Source: Euptelea pleiosperma (Eukaryota > Streptophyta > Magnoliopsida > Ranunculales > Eupteleaceae). Taken from it: a stretch of DNA of 64,000 nucleotides. Below, in pieces: positions 53,601 to 64,000 of this stretch (position 1 is the first letter of the stretch; every line of letters starts with the position of its first letter). Made by a program: the position numbers and the translations under genes. Below the pieces are notes generated by a model, which was given only the letters and a program-made list of their open reading frames with translations, was not told where the DNA came from and made no database searches. Location of the stretch: the NCBI GenBank assembly GCA_035048495.1, contig CM068553.1, forward strand, positions 4,209,259 to 4,273,258, written 5' to 3'.

Positions 53601-55286
53601 TAACTCTCTTGAGTTTTACAAGAGCACTTTAGTCTGGCCTTCTTAGCTTCGTGTCTCACACTACCTACCTCTGAATGCAGGTTCTCACGTTATTGCAATT
53701 TGGAGGATATACTCTCGTAAGGAACTCGAGTGATCTGTTTCAAAGTTTTGGGTTTGAGACACAGCCTGTACTCATTGGACTCATCATTTTTCAGGTTGGA
53801 TTTATCTTCAACCCATTATGTACTGGAAAGAAAGAACACAGTATTTATTGGTAGCTTGAAAAAGTTAGTTTAATCTGATCTGCTCAACAGCGTTATCTGC
53901 TTATTTTTACTTTTTCTGTCATATAGTTTAATCCAATTTACCATGTCTTCGTGCAAATCCGGGGGACATCAACTTTTGTAATTGCATGTTTGTGCCGTAA
54001 CTTGACTCTTGATTGGATAGTTTTCATATAGAACTGACTACTTGTAGTATAGCAGTCGGTGATTTTTTCACTCTAAATGTGGACACCCTAATGCTAGTAT
54101 ACCCTAATGTATTCAAACCAAAAGTAGTGGAGGCGAGCACAGTGTGTGGGTATTCTCGGTGCCTCTTTTGAACTTTTAACTATGTGCCAACAGATCACCT
54201 TGTTCCTTTGGCGAGGTTGCCATTCAAAGGGCTGCTTTGGTAAAAGAAGGCACATTCCTTATATTCCTAATGTGAGTCTTGTTGTTTGCAGCACACTGTA
54301 ATACCTCTCCAGCACCTTGTAAGCTTTGGTCTTAATCTTGTCAGCAGAGCTTTTGAATTTCAGGTAACTGGCAGTTTTTGTCAATTTTTTGTTCTCCCTC
54401 GTTGTTTTGATACTCGACCCAATCTATTTTCTTTGTTTTATTTTATTTTCTCTCAGGCGGATGCTTTTGCGAAGAATCTTGGTTATACCACGGCACTTCG
54501 AGCAGGCCTTGTAAAACTGCAGGTGAGAGACTATGTCCAGTTCCCCACATCTAGATAATGTTGGTATCTTTGTCTCTTTTTTTTTTCTTGGGGGAACTAG
54601 ATACAGTGATGAGGGAATGATCACATTCGCTAGGTTGTAGATATCTGGGATTTAAGCGAAGGGGCAACAATTTTTATTTATTTTTAATCTCTAGTTGGAT
54701 CTATAGCTTCTCTCTGCTGCTTCTTCTTGTTGGTTTTACTTCACTGTATATATTGGGAAAAGTTTTTTGTCTATAAACAAAAATCTTGCCCTTCAGGTTT
54801 ATGTCGGTCACATCTCCCACCAATGAGTCAGTCTGGAGTCTGGACCATTTGATTGGTGGACCACATCCTGGATGGGGATTTGCACAAAAGTCGTATAAAT
54901 AAAATAATTCTAAATTCCTGTCCTAGTATTATTTTTTTCTCAACAGTTAAACCAGTTTGATTTAGCTGTTTGAAATTTTGTTTTGTTTATCTATGCTCTC
55001 AAGTAACCCATTGAATAATCCGAGTTGATTCTTTTGGTGGGCCAGTATAGCCTGCAGGACTAAAAAAAACAACTTTTGTGCCGCTCACGGGCACATGACT
55101 TTAAATGCTGTGTATGTGTGCTTATGGGTGTGGTTTATCATTACTAATATGATGTTTAATTTTTAACAGGAAGAAAATCTGTCGGCAATGAACACAGATC
55201 CATGGTATTCAGCATACCATTATTCTCATCCTCCACTTGTTGAAAGGCTGGCTGCACTTGACAAATCCGATAAGAAAGTAGACTGA
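47687..55286 (+). CDS. STE24: CAAX prenyl protease 1 (STE24/FACE1)
   Basis: Fourteen exons join to 424 residues: 47687-47717, 48236-48383, 48538-48622, 48722-48817, 48994-49059, 49269-49367, 49607-49720, 49910-50020, 50506-50568, 52811-52903, 53681-53794, 54292-54363, 54457-54522, 55170-55286. The zinc metalloprotease signature HELGH is at residues 284-288, with the third ligand Glu in SRAFEFQAD near residue 362. The N-terminal M48 extension ([44 protein letters not shown]) and about seven hydrophobic segments give the ER-membrane barrel of the family. It removes the last three residues of prenylated CAAX proteins. The length equals the Arabidopsis protein as I recall it. Intron 9 (2.2 kb) carries a Helitron. 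Confidence 0.96.
51458..52048 (-). mobile_element. Non-autonomous Helitron in STE24 intron 9
   Basis: On the minus strand it starts TCTATACTACTTTAAAG preceded by A. It ends with a hairpin (GCACGTGCATCGCACGTGGC) and CTAG followed by T. This is the complete Helitron boundary signature: 5' TC, 3' hairpin plus CTRR, insertion between A and T. No helicase gene is present. It carries a G-box-family MITE (about 51500-51790) and several ACGTG words near its 3' end. Confidence 0.75.
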
Positions 55287-55980
55287 CTAAAACAGGCTTG
55301 TCAATGTCTCATCTGCAAATGACAAATCAAGCATCTTGCCATCTTGCCCCGCACCATGAGGAAAATTTGTTTTCTTATCAATGTGGAGCATGACGAGCAT
55401 AGGCATTAAATCGACAGTTTTACTCCCCCATATGAATTTTAGTACCGGTATTAAAATTCTCATACAATCATACCATGAAACTAAACTCGGTTTACTAGAG
55501 TTGATACTTGGTTCCCAGCTGAGATCCTCATAGAAAATGGAAAAACGAAAAATGGCTGAGCGTAATGAGACTGAATTTTGAACTTTGTCTATTATTACCT
55601 TCAAATTTGTACTGTATTACAGGAATTAGTTGCTGTATGTAGAACTGCAGTAGGTTATTGTAATGATCACATATTGTGCAGATGGAAGTTTCCTCCACAA
55701 GGTACCTGTGTGATGCCCAGTTGGTGCCATCAATTTTTGGACTTCTTTTTATGATGGCGCGAATTGAGAGTATCAAACTGCACAGGCACCAATAAGCAGT
55801 TGGCAAAAAATCAGAAATAGTGCCAAACGTGTTGAGGGAGAGAAGAACAGGAAAAAAGGGTATAGGATGGTTATGATTGTCCAAACAGGGTCAATCGGAT
55901 CCCTCTCGATTCTTGACATGGAAGACATGCACGAGGACTGGGATACCGGTAAATTTTCTGGGACACTTTTTTCTCTGAGC
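55287..55980. other. STE24 3' region, no further gene seen
   Basis: Likely 3' untranslated region followed by plain spacer. No element or RNA gene was recognised. Confidence 0.4.
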
Positions 55981-55989
55981 AGTTGTGGA

Positions 55990-56265
55990 GCGCATAAAAA
56001 TGCACCATGTGGCAGTCTTTCAGACCTACTGACCCATGAATGAATGGTCCACCACTTGATGGGTCTACGCCAACAATCAGCCTGATTTGTGATCTATTGC
56101 CATGGACTCGGGTTTTTGATCAGGTGATTTCTAGCTTTTGGATTCGAATTTGTTTTAGATACTCTGATTCAATGGCTAGAGATCATCAATAAGGCTGCTT
56201 TTTTGTGGTTTGGTGGGCCAACATTCATGGGTCAGTGGGACCGAAAGACGGTAGAGCAGAAGTGT
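55990..56265. mobile_element. Fold-back MITE, GACCCATGAATG sub-family
   Basis: Arms CACCATGTGGCAGTCTTTCAG, TACTGACCCATGAATG and the mirrored CATTCATGGGTCAGTGGGACCGAAAGAC define one copy. It belongs to the same sub-family as the cluster upstream of eS10. Confidence 0.65.
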
Positions 56266-56443
56266 TCACATAAAGGTATTAGGAAGGCAGAGCACACTTC
56301 ATCTTTCCGCTGAAGACGCCGGGCCGTTCTTCAGATAAGAGCGTCGCAATTTGAATTGTGCGGGAAGAGGATATGATTCCGTGTCCGTATTTCCAGGACG
56401 ACGGCTGTATGTGCCACATGGAACAGTCTTGAAGACCACTGAC

Positions 56444-56989
56444 GAGTAAAACTTCTGTCACAAGATGTTGTGACAGAAGCCGGTCACAACCACAATAAGA
56501 GCCACGTGGTACACTATTAGAGGGCTCTGACCGTATGGATGTTTGGCCAGTCCCTCGGTGGACCTGCAAACCAAAAATCAGCCTGATTAGTGACTTACAA
56601 CCTTTGGATATTTGCTCCCAAATAATGCTCAATAATGGATCGTATGGATGTTTGGCCAGTCCCTCGGTGGACCTGTAAACCAGAAATCAGCCTGATTAGT
56701 GATTTACAACCTTTGGATCTTTGCACCCAAATAACGCTCAAATTCCTACGGTTAAAATCAACCCATGAAAATAACTTAAATCCAACGCTTAGAAATCACT
56801 AATCAGGATAATTTTTGGTTACAGCACTTAAATCCAACGCTTAGAAATCACTAATCAGGATAATTTTTGGTTACAGCTCCACCGAGCGACTGGCTAAACA
56901 TCCACACGGTCAGGGATCTCTAATAGTATGCCACGTGGCTTGTATTGTGGGTTGTGACCGGCTACATCTCGTGACAGAAGTTTTACTCG
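56444..56989. mobile_element. G-box fold-back MITE with internal tandem duplications
   Basis: The ends GAGTAAAACTTCTGTCAC and GTGACAGAAGTTTTACTC are exact inverted copies over 18 bases, the clearest termini of this family in the window. GAGCCACGTGGTACA and GCCACGTGGCTTGT lie about 60 bases inside. A 107-bp segment of the left arm is repeated (56536-56641 and 56642-56745). A 52-bp segment of the right arm is also repeated (56775-56826 and 56827-56878). CTGAC occurs just outside each end, possibly part of a target duplication. Confidence 0.78.
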
Positions 56990-57475
56990 CTGACCGTATG
57001 GATGGTTGGCCCACCCTTTGGTGGACCTACAGAAAAAAGTCTTGACTCTAGCTGTTGGATTATTATATCCGAATAATGATCGAATCCCACGGCAATAATC
57101 AACACATGAAATACTGAAATCCAACGGCTAGAAATACCAATCCGGAAATATGGATTATGGACTCCAGACTTCCCACGTCATTCACACAGTACCCACCTTT
57201 GTCCCGCCACGTGACAATCGTATAAAATCGATAGATAATACAATCATCTTGAGGACGACTCTTCACTAGGATCCAGACCGTAGATGGTCTGCTGGTTTGC
57301 TCGTGTAAATCTTGATAACCCATCAACGGTCTAATCTTAGGGACGATGGCCACCTAGCGATGATGTTTGGTAACACTGCTCTATTCTACAACCGACGTTT
57401 AACAGTTCTCAGCCCTCAGGACATATACGTCATTCCTACCGAATCTAAGGGAGATCTTAGACAGACTTCTCCTCC

Positions 57476-57482
57476 TATATAG
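57476..57482 (+). promoter_or_regulatory. TATA box of the receptor-like kinase gene
   Basis: TATATAG lies about 205 bases before the start codon. It is followed by a CT-rich stretch (CCCTCTTCTCTCTCATTCAG) that is a likely transcript leader. Inferred from sequence. Confidence 0.55.
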
Positions 57483-57684
57483 GGACAGCTCCCTCTTCTC
57501 TCTCATTCAGTCTCTCTGACCTCTCTTCAACTCCATTGCGGAAAACAACTACCTTTTGGCCGGGAAACCGCCATTTTTTCCGGCAAAAACAATGCGAGAA
57601 AGGTCAGCAAATTCCCATATCATTAAACCTCAGAAACCCTTTTAGCTCATCTTTCTACCTCTCTCCGCTCTTTCTGTCTGCGTC

Positions 57685-60543
57685 ATGTCGGACGACGAAA
57701 CAGCGTTTCTGAACAACGAGCTCTCAAAACCGACCTCAATCTTCGGTCTCCGCTTATGGGTCGTGATTGGAATCTGCGTTGGAGCATTCATTGTTCTCAT
57801 TCTTTTTCTCCTCTCACTATGCATGACCTCTCGTCGCCGGAAATCCCCCAAATGCGGCGTACGCCCGGGGAAGTTTTCAGCCAGCGACTCCACCCCAGTT
57901 GTCTCCAAGGAAATTCTAGAGATCGTCCACGTCGCTGCACCAGATCAGCGGCTGATGCCGCCTTCCGTCCCGGATATTCAGATCGATATTGGGAAAGCCG
58001 AGCATCGGGTGGTGTTCTCAGACCGACCGTCGTCTCATGCGAGTGGAGAGAGTCGATCGACAACTGCGACAGATTCAGCATCCATGGCTGGGGGACCGCC
58101 TGAGGTGTCGCACTTGGGGTGGGGGCATTGGTATACTTTGAGGGAGCTCGAAGCAGCTACGAATGGGTTGTCGGACGAGAATGTGATCGGTGAAGGTGGT
58201 TATGGGATTGTTTATCACGGGGTCTTGCCGGATAGTACGCAGGTGGCAGTGAAGAACTTGTTGAATAACAGGTACCCAATTGCCCAAATCATCTATGGTT
58301 AATTAGAGGAAAAAAATAATGGAAATGTTTGTGCAGATTTTGTTGCTTAGGAGAACAAAAGTTGGATCAATTTGAATTTTGTAACATAGAGTGCTTGCAA
58401 ATGATTTCTAGGGAGAAACAAGCTTAAATTTTAGCTGGTAACATAGAGTGCTTGCTAATGATTTCTATGAGTTTTCAGGTGAATTTCAGAAACCCAACTG
58501 ATGATTTCTTAATTAAATTGAGATATTGGACTGGTAATGCTACTATAGTTATTTGGATGATTTACCTCTAGGTGGGATCTTGGACTGGTAGAACTATTCT
58601 CCTTATTTGGGTAACTCAATTGCTTTTAGAAAATATTTCATTTTTCATTCTACTGTATCAAGTAAGATTATTCAGTATTTTCTCCCCCTCCTCTGCTGAT
58701 TCTTTATCAAGAATCTGTTGGATCGAATTATGGATACCCAGCTCAATAATTTTATAATTAAAATTCTTTTCTACAGTTTGAATTGTGCCCTTCTGTTGGT
58801 TTTTTTTTTCTTCTCTGTATATTGTACTTCCTAATGTGCCATCTCATTAACTGGTATCCAGTTGAATTTCTGTACAATGGTTTAGTTTCCAGATTGGTTT
58901 TGGATCATTTAAATTTATTTTGCTTGAGGATATTTCAAATTAATTCATGAAACTGATGAATTATCAGGGGTCAAGCTGAGAAAGAGTTCAAAGTAGAGGT
59001 GGAAGCAATTGGGCGTGTTAGACACAAGAATCTGGTCAGGTTGCTTGGGTACTGCGTCGAGGGAGCTTACAGGTACCAATATTTTGATTTAGAACTTTCT
59101 AATTTCATTTTCGTAAAATGAATTTTTCTTCATTTGTAATATTACTTTAGGAGGATTTGCCCATCTTGTTAAGGCGCTCTCTGGGTCTCGCATCCTATGG
59201 AAATTGAATTTATGGTTTGTTTTGAGGGTTGAGAAATTTAAGACTTTTTACTCAGATATCTGATTTTGTTGATTAGGATGCTCGTTTATGAGTATGTAGA
59301 CAATGGTAATCTCGACCAGTGGATTCATGGGGATGTAGGGGAAGTCAGCCCTCTAACATGGGATATTCGGATGAATATTATCCTTGGAATGGCAAAAGGG
59401 TATGACAAATTTGTCCCAAAATTTTTTGTTACATGTTAATTTTTCCATGAAAGTTTTATGCACATATAGTTTAACGTGAACATGTTCTGCAGTTTGGCCT
59501 ACCTTCACGAGGGTCTCGAACCGAAGGTTGTTCATCGGGATGTAAAATCTAGCAATATACTACTTGACCGACAATGGAATCCCAAGGTCTCTGATTTTGG
59601 GCTTGCGAAGCTCTTATGTTCTGAAAGGAGTTATGTGACAACTCGTGTGATGGGAACATTTGGGTTAGTCCCTTTCCTTGTTAAGATTTGACATACTTGT
59701 GCTTTACCTTTTTCCTTGGTCATGATTGACTTATATTCTTGTCCAAACATGCATATACCGTGATGATTAACAAGGAGTTCATGATTCCATTACTAACTAG
59801 TTCATTGAATTTGTAGCTACGTAGCACCGGAATATGCATGCACTGGTATGTTGAATGAGAGGAGCGATGTTTATAGCTTCGGAATACTTATCATGGAGAT
59901 AATTTCCGGAAGGAATCCTGTTGATTACAGTCGCCCCCCTGGAGAGGTCGTTAATCTTGGAACATTCGGAAACTTCCTTGTGTAACTGCCCTTGCATTCC
60001 TGTTTTGGAGAACTGAACTGAGTTGGAAATCAATTGCAGGTGAATTTGGTGGAGTGGTTAAAGACCATGGTTGGAAACCGAAAATCTGAGCAAGTAGTGG
60101 ATCCTAAATTGCCTGAAATGCCTTCATCAAAGGCACTCAAACGGGTTCTTCTGGTTGCTCTCCGATGTGTTGACCCAGATGCACAAAAAAGGCCTAAAAT
60201 GGGGCATGTGATCCACATGCTCGAAGCAGACGACGTGCTATTCCGTGATGTATGTTCCAGTCAGATCTCTTGCAGACCAAAACATCAATGTTCTCAAAAC
60301 TATAATTCAGAAAACTCACGAGTTTTGTTTTGTTTGTTTCCACTTCCAACCCATTAATTTATGAATAACTTTATTCTGCAGGAACGCCGGATTGCTCGAG
60401 AGTCTTCCCATTCCCGTGATGATTATCCACAAGGAAATCATGTTGTTGCAAGATTGGGTGAGAAGAAGTTGGCCGAGGAGGCTTATGATACAAGTGAAGG
60501 TGAAAGCAGTAGCAACCGCCACCAGCAAACAAAGCGGAGATAA
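57685..60543 (+). CDS. Membrane-anchored Ser/Thr kinase, At1g01540/At4g01330 type
   Basis: Seven exons join to 495 residues: 57685-58271, 58968-59072, 59277-59399, 59493-59663, 59817-59946, 60040-60249, 60382-60543. A short N-terminus ([20 protein letters not shown]) precedes one membrane segment (residues about 24-47). A basic stop (TSRRRK) and a Ser-rich juxtamembrane region follow. The kinase domain runs from about residue 155 to 445: [11 protein letters not shown] loop, VAVKNL lysine, HRDVKSSN catalytic loop, [11 protein letters not shown], and [13 protein letters not shown]. It is an RD kinase with every key residue intact, so it is probably active. There is no ectodomain of note, so it cannot itself sense a large ligand; its partner is unknown. 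The Arabidopsis homologue lies next to STE24, as here. Confidence 0.95.
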
Positions 60544-62090
60544 TCAAAAAGGAAATTAGGTGACTGACAATTCAAATTTGTATGAGTTTTGATATTCTTT
60601 TTAAAGTTAATCCATTTTTCACTATACTTCAATTTCAAGAAAATGTTGTATGCTTATTATCCATTTTAGTTTAGGATCCATCTTGGGATGCATTTGTATC
60701 ATAGAAAATTTATTTATCATCCTGTTAGAAGTAAATAACCAACGATGTGCTTACGGATATTCAATGGAGAACTGGAAATGATAGTATATTCAAATATTTA
60801 ATCATCTCATTTTGTCTTGTAATCAGTTATTAAGTCTTTTCAAGCTGTTTCTTTGTATGTACCTCTTGTCTAGGTCTAGATCCATGACATTTCTATTAAT
60901 GGGATTTGGTCACCGTCACCGCCAAATCCACATTGGATAGTTATTAAAAGTGAGGCCCACTTAGCTGCTAATTAGATTGAAACAACTAACTCACCGATAG
61001 CAGGCCGTGGCCTGTTAATGGTGGGATTCACTGGAATATAGCAAGCATTTGATAGCAGGTTATTAACTGATTACTCCTGTGTCCTGTCTTGGCTGGACCA
61101 GTTAGTTAGGCAGCCAAGTTCTAGACTGGAAGTGGGGTCAAAGGTCTTGATTTCACTATCAATGCCAGGACATGTATCACTTGCATTTCCCATTGATGAC
61201 ACATGAAGCTGGCATTGAATGTAACTGTTGAAGCTATTTTGTTTTTAGTTTCGTCTCATATTCTACATAAAAAAAAATTCTTGTTATAGGGACTGAAGCT
61301 CGACTTAGGTGAGTTGAATCGGTGGCTCGAGACATATCTCATGAATTTCACAACTTGGGTAGGTAAAAAACTTAGAAAACTAGACCTACTCGGGACATTT
61401 TCTAAGCATACCCAAGTTAGATGACTTCTTCGTTGGAATAAAGAGCAATAACAACAAAGATGCAAACACATGATACAGAGATTTACCTGGTTCCCTCGAG
61501 ATTGAGTTACGTCCATAGAAGTATGAAAACACACGAAACTAGGGTTTTTGTATCTTATGTAAAAGTATGAAAACACCGTTGAGGGAAAAATACCTCACAG
61601 AAAAAAAAAAAAAAAACCACAGATTCCACTATGCTTTGAGGTAAAAGAAACACTCGCTCAATGATTATCTCTAATCAACCGAGGTATATATAACCCCAAG
61701 ATTAAACTAGGGTTTCTGTATCTCTATGTAAAAGTATGAAAACCCAGCCAGCTCATCGCGAAGCTGGGCGGTGGTGTCATACCTTTATGTACAGTACTCT
61801 AGCACCATCAGGCTCCTCATAACATTCTTGTCTCAGTAAGCCTGAAAATGATTTGACTCGGCCAATCCTCGAGTTGATTCATTGAGTTTTACATATATTT
61901 AGTAATAATAAGCGTCAGGAGGGTTGTATTGAATACTAAATTCAAAGTTGAATTTAAATACTCATAATCAGATTCAGTGTCTTGTAAGAGCACGAGCTTC
62001 TAAAACTAATTTAAGTTTACAACTTGTTCCAAATTTATATAAAACTATTTAATTTCTGAAACAGGAACTGAATACAGTGAGCATTCACGT
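60544..62090. other. Spacer after the kinase gene
   Basis: Kinase 3' untranslated region, then AT-rich spacer. At about 61430-61775 there are LTR-like words on the minus strand (CACATGATACAGAGATTTACC, AGCTGGGCGGTGGTGTCA) and a repeated 45-base segment (GTAAAAGTATGAAAAC at 61558 and 61727). These suggest an eroded copia-type LTR, but no ends could be set. Confidence 0.35.
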
Positions 62091-62102
62091 GATCATGTAA
62101 TG

Positions 62103-62104
<2 letters not shown>

Positions 62105-62139
<35 letters not shown>
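62105..62139 (+). repeat. (GA)n microsatellite
   Basis: About 34 bases of uninterrupted GA. Opposite-strand leucine-serine frames are artefacts. Confidence 0.95.
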
Positions 62140-62141
<2 letters not shown>

Positions 62142-63140
62142 TAAAGAAGTGGGGACGAAAGGGAAGTAAAAGTGAGATGGAGGGAGGATTGGTCCTTGCA
62201 GAACTTCCAGGCTGTATAGTTGTGGGGAGGGGGGGAGGAATAGCTTGTTGGATTGGAGAAAGAACAGCTGTATAATAAGAAACAAAACTATAAAGAGGGT
62301 GGTGCAATAAATTTTGGCTTTAAAGATTCTTTTTTTTTTTTTTTTTTTCCTTTTACATTTGTGGAAGATATTGGGCACTTGTGACTTTTATGGATTGAAA
62401 GGAATCCACAAAACCCTTAATAAATAAACTTTACTTTGTTTTTACTTGACTTTCTAGGCTGTTTCTTTTGTTTCTTTCTCCATTTTTTCTTCATATTTTC
62501 ATATTTTAGTATGTGGGGTTAATGGGTCAATGTTGTGGGTCTGTGACTTGGGTACCAACAAATTCCCCTATAATATTAAAATCTTTATGGGTATCACCCC
62601 CTCATGGCCTCATCCATATTCAGACTTGACAGGGTATCAAGAACATTCCTTGATAGACTTGATCGTGGTTCGAAGTATTGGCCGATCCCGTTCTGAATCG
62701 GGCGATCTGGATCACGATCGTAGTCCACCGATCCAATGAAAAACTGGACCGTCTCGCCCCTGAGATCACTGTTTCCCGAGATTTCGAACCATGGAGTCAA
62801 TACTTGTTTGGAGAGTAAATGAATCTCACAGAAAGGAATTCAAATCGACAGTCAAGGGAAATAGTTTGAGGTCTGAAGACTCTGATAGGCAATGATAGTT
62901 ATATTATCTATTCTACTTGTAAGCGTGAGAAGGCTCTTCTTGCGTTACGCACCCGAATTCTCAATATTTTCATATTACCCATGTTTTGCTTCTTTCAGTT
63001 TTTTTATTTACTTTTAAGGGCTTTTTGGTCATGATACCTCTTTTACATTTCAACTCACTAAAACACATTTAATGCGATCAAGTTAACTCCTTCAAATATA
63101 AAAGGTTTGATGAGGGCATTCATCATCAACATTGATGATA
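62140..63140. other. Spacer, no gene seen
   Basis: Contains a T-run (62331-62348). A weak inverted pair GTGGTTCGAA (62667) and TTCGAACCAT (62783) may mark a small unclassified MITE. No coding region or RNA was recognised. Confidence 0.35.
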
Positions 63141-63144
63141 AACC

Positions 63145-63885
63145 ACAGTGTGAGCTGTGTGGCATACTGTTAGAGGCTACTGACCGAATGGATGTTTGGT
63201 CTATCCCTAGGTTGACTTATGTAACAAAAATCAGCTTGATTAGTGATTTCTAATCTTTGGATCATAATGTTCGAAATCTACGATTAAAAATAAACCATGA
63301 AATGAGTAATCCAATGGATATAAATTACTAATCAGTATGAATTTTAGTATATAGGTCCACTTAGGGATGGGCCAAACATCCATGCAGTCAGTAGTCTTCA
63401 ATAGTGTGTCATGTGGTACAAATTATTTGGTATCAAAATTCAATGTTTGCAAAAAAAAGTTGATTAAAAGTCCCCCCCACGAGCAATGATCACATGGTCC
63501 AAGGTCTATGGACGTGTATGGTGGTGTCGTTTTATTATTAGTAAAAAATGTACTCGAGTTACATGCTAAATAGTGATGCTTAAATTCCACAGTTAAAAAT
63601 CAACCCATGAAAACGACTATAATCGAATTCTTAGAAATCACAAATCAGGCTGTTTTTTGCATGCAGGTCCACATAAGGATGGGCTAAACATCCATAAGTA
63701 TCTAATAATGAGTCACTTCTTTCGAATAATGCTCAAAATCCACGGTTAAAAACAAACCATGAAAAAGACCAATCGAACGGTTAGAAATTACTAATCAAGA
63801 TAATTTTTTGCATGTAGGTCCACCTAGGGATGTGCCAAACATCCAGACAGTCAGTGATCCCTAAGATTGTGCCATGTGTAATGTG
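63145..63885. mobile_element. G-box-family MITE copies at the window's right end
   Basis: Two or three eroded copies (about 63150-63420, 63560-63720, 63720-63880) share GGATGTTTGG, AATCAGCTTGATTAGTGATT, GGTCCACCTAGGGATG and GGCCAAACATCC. Most G-box cores have decayed here (GAGCTGTGTGGCAT, GTGTCATGTGG), so these copies are older. Confidence 0.6.
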
Positions 63886-64000
63886 GCTGATTAGCCGGAT
63901 TTACCCTCTTATGCAATCAGTTTCGCTACAACACCCGCTGCTCTAGCTAATTGTCCAAAATGCGGGTATGAAGGTTTTAAGATTTTTGAAATTTTAAATT

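Noticed and set aside
1..64000. CRISPR arrays, prophage, operons, rRNA or organelle DNA inserts
   Set aside because: None seen. Repeats are transposon-type or microsatellite, all genes are intron-split nuclear genes, and no rRNA-like blocks were found.

Overview
This is nuclear DNA from a flowering plant. Genes are split by GT-AG introns, the spacers are AT-rich, and the space between genes is packed with plant transposon debris. Lineage within the angiosperms cannot be fixed from the sequence; woody eudicot or magnoliid are both possible. Eight protein-coding genes could be rebuilt exon by exon, each with every splice phase agreeing and the joined exons giving an open frame.

Layout. (1) 2608-9753 (+): a diacylglycerol-kinase-fold lipid kinase resembling plant LCBK2, with a dead LINE in intron 3. 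(2) 11367-14286 (+): a DUF2358/NTF2-like protein, probably plastid. (3) 20530-22358 (+): an R2R3-MYB of the MYB26 type. (4) 28285-31466 (+): ribosomal protein eS10. (5) 32793-35316 (-): cytosolic HSP90 ending in MEEVD. (6) 38610-44344 (+): glutaminyl-peptide cyclotransferase (QC). (7) 47687-55286 (+): CAAX prenyl protease STE24. (8) 57685-60543 (+): a membrane-anchored Ser/Thr kinase of the At1g01540/At4g01330 type. These are housekeeping and developmental genes, not an operon-like pathway. Three neighbouring sets (1-2, 4-6, 7-8) match gene neighbours I recall from Arabidopsis, which suggests retained ancestral order.

The rest is mobile-element sequence. One high-copy fold-back family, about 270-550 bp long and carrying a G-box near its ends, sits upstream of genes 1, 4, 7 and 8 and elsewhere. 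There are also hAT-type MITEs with exact 8-bp target duplications (one nested in another element), a Mutator-like fold-back element with a 10-bp duplication and internal palindromes, non-autonomous Helitrons (one carrying the G-box family, and a tandem set inside eS10 intron 4), a TRIM nested in a MITE, a tRNA-derived SINE with its target duplication, and LINE and LTR fragments.

No CRISPR, phage, operon or defence-like system is present, and I did not find a new multi-gene system. The most interesting signals are the G-box-carrying elements in several promoters, a five-tract G-quadruplex motif just before a splice acceptor in HSP90, the nested and tandem element structures, and the mosaic of conserved gene pairs.
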